Of a stretch of 64,000 bases of DNA, positions 60,327 to 64,000 are shown piece by piece (the stretch's first letter is position 1; the number at the start of each line of letters is the position of its first letter). Under the pieces are notes generated by a model. The model made no database searches. It had not been told where the DNA came from and was given only the letters and a program-made list of their open reading frames with translations. Position numbers and translations under genes: made by a program. Source of the stretch: Azospirillum picis (GTDB lineage: Bacteria; Pseudomonadota; Alphaproteobacteria; Azospirillales; Azospirillaceae); assembly GCF_017876115.1 (NCBI RefSeq), contig NZ_JAGINO010000015.1:62001-126000 (forward strand). The letters run 5' to 3'.

Positions 60327-61453
60327 CGCCCTGGCTGCGCCGGCGCGCGCACCGCATCTTCCACCCGCTGGCCGGGGCCGATGCCGCGACGCTGGCCACC
60401 GTCCTGCGCGAGGCCCTGCGGGACGGCGGCGGGGTGGCGCCGCGCCACCTGCATCGGGTGGCGACCGCGCTCGGCAGCGCCGCGTTGCGGGCACCCTTCG
60501 ACGCCCTGGAGAACCACAAGGTCGGGCGGTCCATGGCCACGGGGGCGGGGCTGGCCGGATCGCCGCCGCCGCTGTTCATCCTCGGCCATTGGCGCAGCGG
60601 CACGACGCATCTTCTGAACCTGATGGCGCAGGATCCCCGCTTCGCCGCCCCCGATCCGCTGGCGGTCGGCCTGCCCTGGGGCTTCCTGGGGCTGAGCGGC
60701 TTCTGGCGCGCCCGGCTGGAGGAGTGGCTGCCGCCCGACCGCATCATCGACCCGATCCCGGTCGATCCGACCGCCCCGCAGGAGGACGAGCTGGCGCTGG
60801 CGCTGATGCAGCCGCTGTCCTACTACCACGGCATCTTCTTCCCCAAACATCTGCGCCGGGCCTTCCGGCAGGGCGTGCTGTTCGAGGACTGCACGCCCGA
60901 GGCGGTCGATCTGTGGCGCCGCCGGCTCGACCATTACCTGCTGAAGCTGCAGTTGCGGCATGGGCCGCGCCGGCTGCTGGTCAAGAACCCGGCCCACACG
61001 GCCAAGCTGGCGGAGCTGCTGGCGTTGCGCCCGGATGCCGTGGTCGTCCACATCCACCGCGACCCCCACGAGGTCTACAGCTCCACCCGCCGGATGCTGC
61101 TGACGCTGCTGCGGGAGTTCTCGCTGCAACGCTATGATGCCGGGGCGGTCGACGCGCTGGTGCTGGACCTCTATCCGGCGATCATGGAGCGCTTCGACCG
61201 GGACCGGTCGGCACTGCCATCGGGGCGGCTGGTGGAGGTCGCCTACCGCGACCTGACCGCCGACCCGCTGGGGGTGCTGGCCGGCATCTACGAGGCACTC
61301 GGGCTGGGAGCTTTCGAGGCGGCCCGTCCGCGCATCGAAGCCTACCTGATGGGGATCAGCGGCTACCGGCGCGCTTCGCATGCGCTGGAGGAACCGGTGC
61401 GCCGGCAGGTGCGCGACCGGTGGGCGTTCGCCTTCGACCGCTGGGGATATTAG
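60323..61453 (+). CDS. Sulfotransferase in the carotenoid operon
   Basis: 376 residues from GTG 60323, coupled to the glycosyltransferase. The 5'-phosphosulfate-binding loop is PLFILGHWRSGTTHLLNLMAQD (motif at residues 88-95). The 3'-phosphate motif is VVVHIHRDPHEVYSSTRRML (243-256), with KNPAHTAKLAEL between. Size and motif order resemble the Stf3-type sulfotransferases that act on isoprenoid lipids. It would transfer sulfate from PAPS to a hydroxyl. A sulfotransferase as last gene of a C30-type cluster suggests a sulfated pigment; the substrate is inferred. Confidence 0.88.
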   Translation: MTPWLRRRAHRIFHPLAGADAATLATVLREALRDGGGVAPRHLHRVATALGSAALRAPFDALENHKVGRSMATGAGLAGSPPPLFILGHWRSGTTHLLNLMAQDPRFAAPDPLAVGLPWGFLGLSGFWRARLEEWLPPDRIIDPIPVDPTAPQEDELALALMQPLSYYHGIFFPKHLRRAFRQGVLFEDCTPEAVDLWRRRLDHYLLKLQLRHGPRRLLVKNPAHTAKLAELLALRPDAVVVHIHRDPHEVYSSTRRMLLTLLREFSLQRYDAGAVDALVLDLYPAIMERFDRDRSALPSGRLVEVAYRDLTADPLGVLAGIYEALGLGAFEAARPRIEAYLMGISGYRRASHALEEPVRRQVRDRWAFAFDRWGY

Positions 61454-61500
61454 AGTCTTCCGTGTGAGTCACGTTTCAAGCGGCAGGGGGGCTGCGCCGG

Positions 61501-62079
61501 TCAGGGACTGTCCGCCCGCCGACCCCGCCGCGCCCAGTCGTCCCGCCCGAGACGGTAGAGCACATGGCGCTTCAGGGCGTGGCCGTCCGGGACCCGGGGA
61601 TGGTCGAAGTCGCCCCCGGCGTCACGCGCCATGCCCAAGCGCTCCATCACGGCCCTCGACCGCCGGTTCGCGGGAACGGTGACGGCAATCACCTCATCCA
61701 GGCCAAGCGCCTCGAACCCATGGGCGAGGGCCAGGCCGGCGGCCTCGGTCGCATAGCCCTTTCCCCAGAAGGCGGAGTCGAGGCGCCAGCCCACCTCCAC
61801 CGCCGGGGTGAAATGAGCCTCGTAGCCGACCCTCAGCAATCCGGTGAATCCGATGAACGGGCGGATCCCCGGCAGTTCGACCGCCCAGAAGCCGAAGCCG
61901 TGCCGGTCGAAATGGTCCATCAGGCGCTGTATGACGGCGTCGCTCGCCGCACGGTCGGGGATGGGGAGAAGATGCTCCATCACCGCGGCGTCCCGCGACA
62001 TCCGGTAGAACGCTTCCCCGTCACCGTCCCGCCACGGGCGCAGGACGAGGCGGGAGGATTCGAGGACCGTGTGCGTCAT
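61501..62079 (-). CDS. GNAT family acetyltransferase, RimJ/RimL-like
   Basis: 192 residues. ESSRLVLRPWRDGDGEAFYRMSRDAAVMEHL at the start, then VGWRLDSAFWGKGYATEAAGLALAHGFEALGLDEVIAVTVPANRRSRAVMERLGM, which is the acetyl-CoA site pattern of the RimJ/RimL branch (GYATEA). The substrate is probably a protein N-terminus or an amine; not resolvable. It converges on the carotenoid operon's end and is divergent from the GST gene across about 225 bp with nothing else recognisable. Confidence 0.88.
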   Translation of the reverse strand: MTHTVLESSRLVLRPWRDGDGEAFYRMSRDAAVMEHLLPIPDRAASDAVIQRLMDHFDRHGFGFWAVELPGIRPFIGFTGLLRVGYEAHFTPAVEVGWRLDSAFWGKGYATEAAGLALAHGFEALGLDEVIAVTVPANRRSRAVMERLGMARDAGGDFDHPRVPDGHALKRHVLYRLGRDDWARRGRRADSP

Positions 62080-62304
62080 GCTGCTTCTCCACCGCCGGGG
62101 CGCCCCGGGCTCATCTGCCGTTGCCGGACGTGCACATCCAGAGGCGGCATCAGATCACGGGAGGGAAAGGGCTTGCCATCATCCGCGCGATGGCGATCCG
62201 GGCCGGTATACTCCATGTGCCTCGGGCACAGAAATGTGCTGTCTTCCCCGGGAATCGGTCACGGCATAGATACGGAGTCATCGAAACACGGGATGGCCGG
62301 AAGC

Positions 62305-62916
62305 ATGCTGCTGTACCAGTTCCAGAAGGGCACGAACCCACGGCGCGTCATCATCTACCTGGCGGAAAAGGGGATCGAGGTTCCGCGCTACGAACTCGAT
62401 TACGCGAACGGCGAGCACCGCACCGCCCGCTACCTGGCCATCAATCCGGCGGGCCGCGCTCCCACCCTGGTGACCGACAGCGGCCTCGCCATCACAGAAT
62501 CGGCGGCGATCGTCGAGTATCTGGAGGAGCTTTACCCGGACAGGCCGATGATCGGCTCGGATCCGCTGACGCGTGCGCGCGTGCGTGCCCTGGAGCGGAT
62601 CGGCAACGACCTGATCGCCCGGGGCCAGTTATGGCTGTGGAACCGGACCGGCGCGTTCCCGGCGAAGGAGCCGAGCCCGTCGGCGGAGACGGAGAACCGT
62701 CTCCACCGGTACGTAACGGAACTTCTCGACGTGCTGGAGACGGAGATCGGAGAGAACGGGTTCCTGGCCGGTGCCGAGCCGACGATCGCCGACTTCACCG
62801 CCTTCCCCATCTTCCAGACCGCGCGCGAGCGGTTCGATTTGCCGTTCGCGGACGGTCACCGGCGGCTGGATGCGTGGTACAGGCGTTTCCGGGCGCGTCC
62901 GAGCGCGGAGTACTGA
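62305..62916 (+). CDS. Glutathione S-transferase family protein
   Basis: 203 residues; ATG 62305 is preferred (GGAAG upstream, family-like start LLYQFQKGTNPRRVIIYLAEKGIEV). ATG 62293 would add four residues. The thioredoxin-fold half has NPAGRAPTLVTDSGLAITESAAIVEYLEELYPD, with the glutathione-gripping ES. The helical half contains FLAGAEPTIADFTAFPIFQTARERF. A role in detoxification or ring cleavage is typical. No operon partner. Confidence 0.9.
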   Translation: MLLYQFQKGTNPRRVIIYLAEKGIEVPRYELDYANGEHRTARYLAINPAGRAPTLVTDSGLAITESAAIVEYLEELYPDRPMIGSDPLTRARVRALERIGNDLIARGQLWLWNRTGAFPAKEPSPSAETENRLHRYVTELLDVLETEIGENGFLAGAEPTIADFTAFPIFQTARERFDLPFADGHRRLDAWYRRFRARPSAEY

Positions 62917-63038
62917 GGCGGCGGTTCCGTGCGCTCCGCCGGCCCGGTACCGGGCGGCAGGTCCGTCACCGTCGCCGTCGTGATGTTCAAGAAGGCACCG
63001 GGAGCGACGCATCCGGCCGGTGCCGGGCACCGGTGCGG

Positions 63039-63845
63039 TCAGGGGCCGATCGCCGCCGACAGGACCGGGTAGCGGGCGATGGTGGCCGAGATCGCCATCG
63101 CCGCCGCGCGCAGGTCGAACAGCCGCTCCTCGACCAGCTTCTGCGGGGTCAGCAGCCCGGTGTAGCCCGACGAGTTCACCGCGGCGACGACCTCGTTGCC
63201 GGTTCCGCGGATCGGCACGGCCAGCGCGGTGATGCCGTAGTCGAGCTGGTCGACGGTGGTGGCGTAGCCGTCGGCGCGCGCCTGCAGGATGACGGCGCGC
63301 AACTCCTCCTTGTCGGTGACCGTGTGGCGGGTCAAGGCCTTGGGCTCCATCTTCTCCAGATATGCGTCCAGCGCCGCGTCCGGCAGGCCGGCCAGCAGCA
63401 CGCGTCCCAGCGAGGTCGCATGGGCCGGATAGCGGGCGCCGACCACGGCCGACGCGCGGCGGGCATGCTGGACCGAGACATGCGCGATGTAGATCAGGTC
63501 GGTGCCGTCGAGCGTGCCGACCGAGGAGGCGTCGCCATAGGTATCGACGATCCGCTTCAGCTCCGGCTTCAGCAGGTCCTCTATGCGGGCGGAGACGTAG
63601 TAGGCCGAGCCCAGCGCCATCACCTTCGGGCGGAGGTGGAAGCGCTTGTTCTTCTGGCCGACATAGCCCAGCGCCATCAGCGTCAGCAGCGAGCGGCGCG
63701 CCGAAGACGGTGAGGCGTCGATCCGGCGCGCCACCTCGCTCAGCGTCATCTCGGCATGGTCGGCATCGAACGCCTCGATGACCGCAAGGCCCTTGGCCAG
63801 CCCCTCGACGAACTCCGTGGGCTTTTCAGATTCGTCCAAGTCCAT
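63039..63845 (-). CDS. IclR family regulator (PcaR/PobR-like)
   Basis: 268 residues. HTH: FVEGLAKGLAVIEAFDADHAEMTLSEVARRIDASPSSARRSLLTLMALGY. The effector domain includes DGTDLIYIAHVSVQHARRASAVVGARYPAHATSLGRVLLAGL and GITALAVPIRGTGNEVVAAVNSSGYTG. The PcaR/PobR subgroup often controls aromatic-acid catabolism. It faces away from a gene lying beyond 64000. A palindrome at 63955-63969 lies about 110 bp upstream and may be its operator. Confidence 0.9.
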   Translation of the reverse strand: MDLDESEKPTEFVEGLAKGLAVIEAFDADHAEMTLSEVARRIDASPSSARRSLLTLMALGYVGQKNKRFHLRPKVMALGSAYYVSARIEDLLKPELKRIVDTYGDASSVGTLDGTDLIYIAHVSVQHARRASAVVGARYPAHATSLGRVLLAGLPDAALDAYLEKMEPKALTRHTVTDKEELRAVILQARADGYATTVDQLDYGITALAVPIRGTGNEVVAAVNSSGYTGLLTPQKLVEERLFDLRAAAMAISATIARYPVLSAAIGP

Positions 63846-63954
63846 CCTCGCCTGATGCGCGTCCGCGTCCGCCGCCGGTCTGTTCCGCGCCTCGCGGTCC
63901 GGCCGGACGCAAGGGCGAAGGCTAACGCCAGAGATGAGTCCCGATCAAGAAATC

Positions 63955-63969
63955 TTTCGCATTCCGAAA
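63955..63969. promoter_or_regulatory. IclR-type operator candidate
   Basis: TTTCGCATTCCGAAA: perfect 5-bp arms (TTTCG/CGAAA) around a 5-bp spacer, the same geometry as the 15-mer in front of the other IclR gene. It lies in a locally AT-rich stretch at the window edge, probably a divergent promoter for a gene outside the window. Confidence 0.5.
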
Positions 63970-64000
63970 TTTACCGCCGCAATACGAATAAATTGGGCGA

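Noticed and set aside
1..64000. tRNA, rRNA, insertion sequence or prophage genes
   Set aside because: I looked for T-loop-like strings, transposase motifs and phage genes. The only GGTTCGA-like strings fall within coding sequence, and no transposase or integrase motif was seen.

Overview
This is a very GC-rich (roughly 70% by eye), gene-dense chromosomal or chromid segment from a free-living alphaproteobacterium. An Azospirillum-like Rhodospirillales member is the best guess, from the gene content: a LIV-type transporter beside a giant kinase/ATPase/histidine-kinase sensor, many IclR/LysR/AraC regulators, and C30-type carotenoid genes. This placement is inference. I see no rRNA, tRNA, CRISPR array, IS element or prophage. 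Most of the window is metabolic, transport and regulatory gene clusters joined by ATGA/GTGA overlaps. Layout: 1-353, end of an NnrS-family membrane protein. 476-5020, a complete branched-chain-type ABC importer (binding protein, two permeases, two ATPases). 5043-12318 (minus), a signalling cascade of a FixJ-type regulator, a receiver-PAS-histidine kinase and a 1703-residue kinase-like/AAA/GAF/histidine kinase, with a divergent AraC regulator at 12777-13733. 13739-20153 (minus), sulfate acquisition: SLC13 permease, CysA, CysW, CysT, sulfate-binding protein and an Rrf2 regulator. 20620-24684, an adenylate-kinase-like protein and a hydrolase/EamA exporter/hydrolase operon divergent from a TetR regulator with two matching operators. 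24988-29501, a GAF histidine kinase, a MetC-like PLP enzyme with a repeat-encoded leader frame, a LysR regulator and a hypothetical gene. 29827-30607, a GNAT gene ending inside a 190-bp inverted-repeat element. 30672-33398, a citrate-synthase-like protein with an HTH, divergent from a CoA transferase whose halves look permuted. 33455-41299, an IclR regulator divergent from a polyamine-type ABC importer interleaved with a three-subunit (HcnABC-like) amine/opine dehydrogenase. 41515-47493, GNAT, PQQ sugar dehydrogenase, APC permease, LuxR regulator and amidase. 47592-52432 (minus), an unrecognised two-gene unit: a 112-residue protein and a 1436-residue protein with fibronectin-III-like modules and a duplicated C-terminal domain. 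53167-61453, a DUF4126 protein and a C30-carotenoid-type cluster (aldehyde dehydrogenase, two CrtN-family desaturases, acyltransferase, glycosyltransferase) ending in a sulfotransferase. 61501-64000, GNAT, glutathione transferase and IclR. How the genes work together: several units are self-contained uptake-plus-catabolism-plus-regulator modules, for example IclR with the Pot-like importer and its dehydrogenase. The sulfate importer could supply sulfur for cysteine and, speculatively, for PAPS used by the sulfotransferase. The least explained parts are the 47.6-52.4 kb pair, the repeat leader upstream of metC, the sulfotransferase in the carotenoid operon, and short tandem repeats with 15-bp periods at five places.
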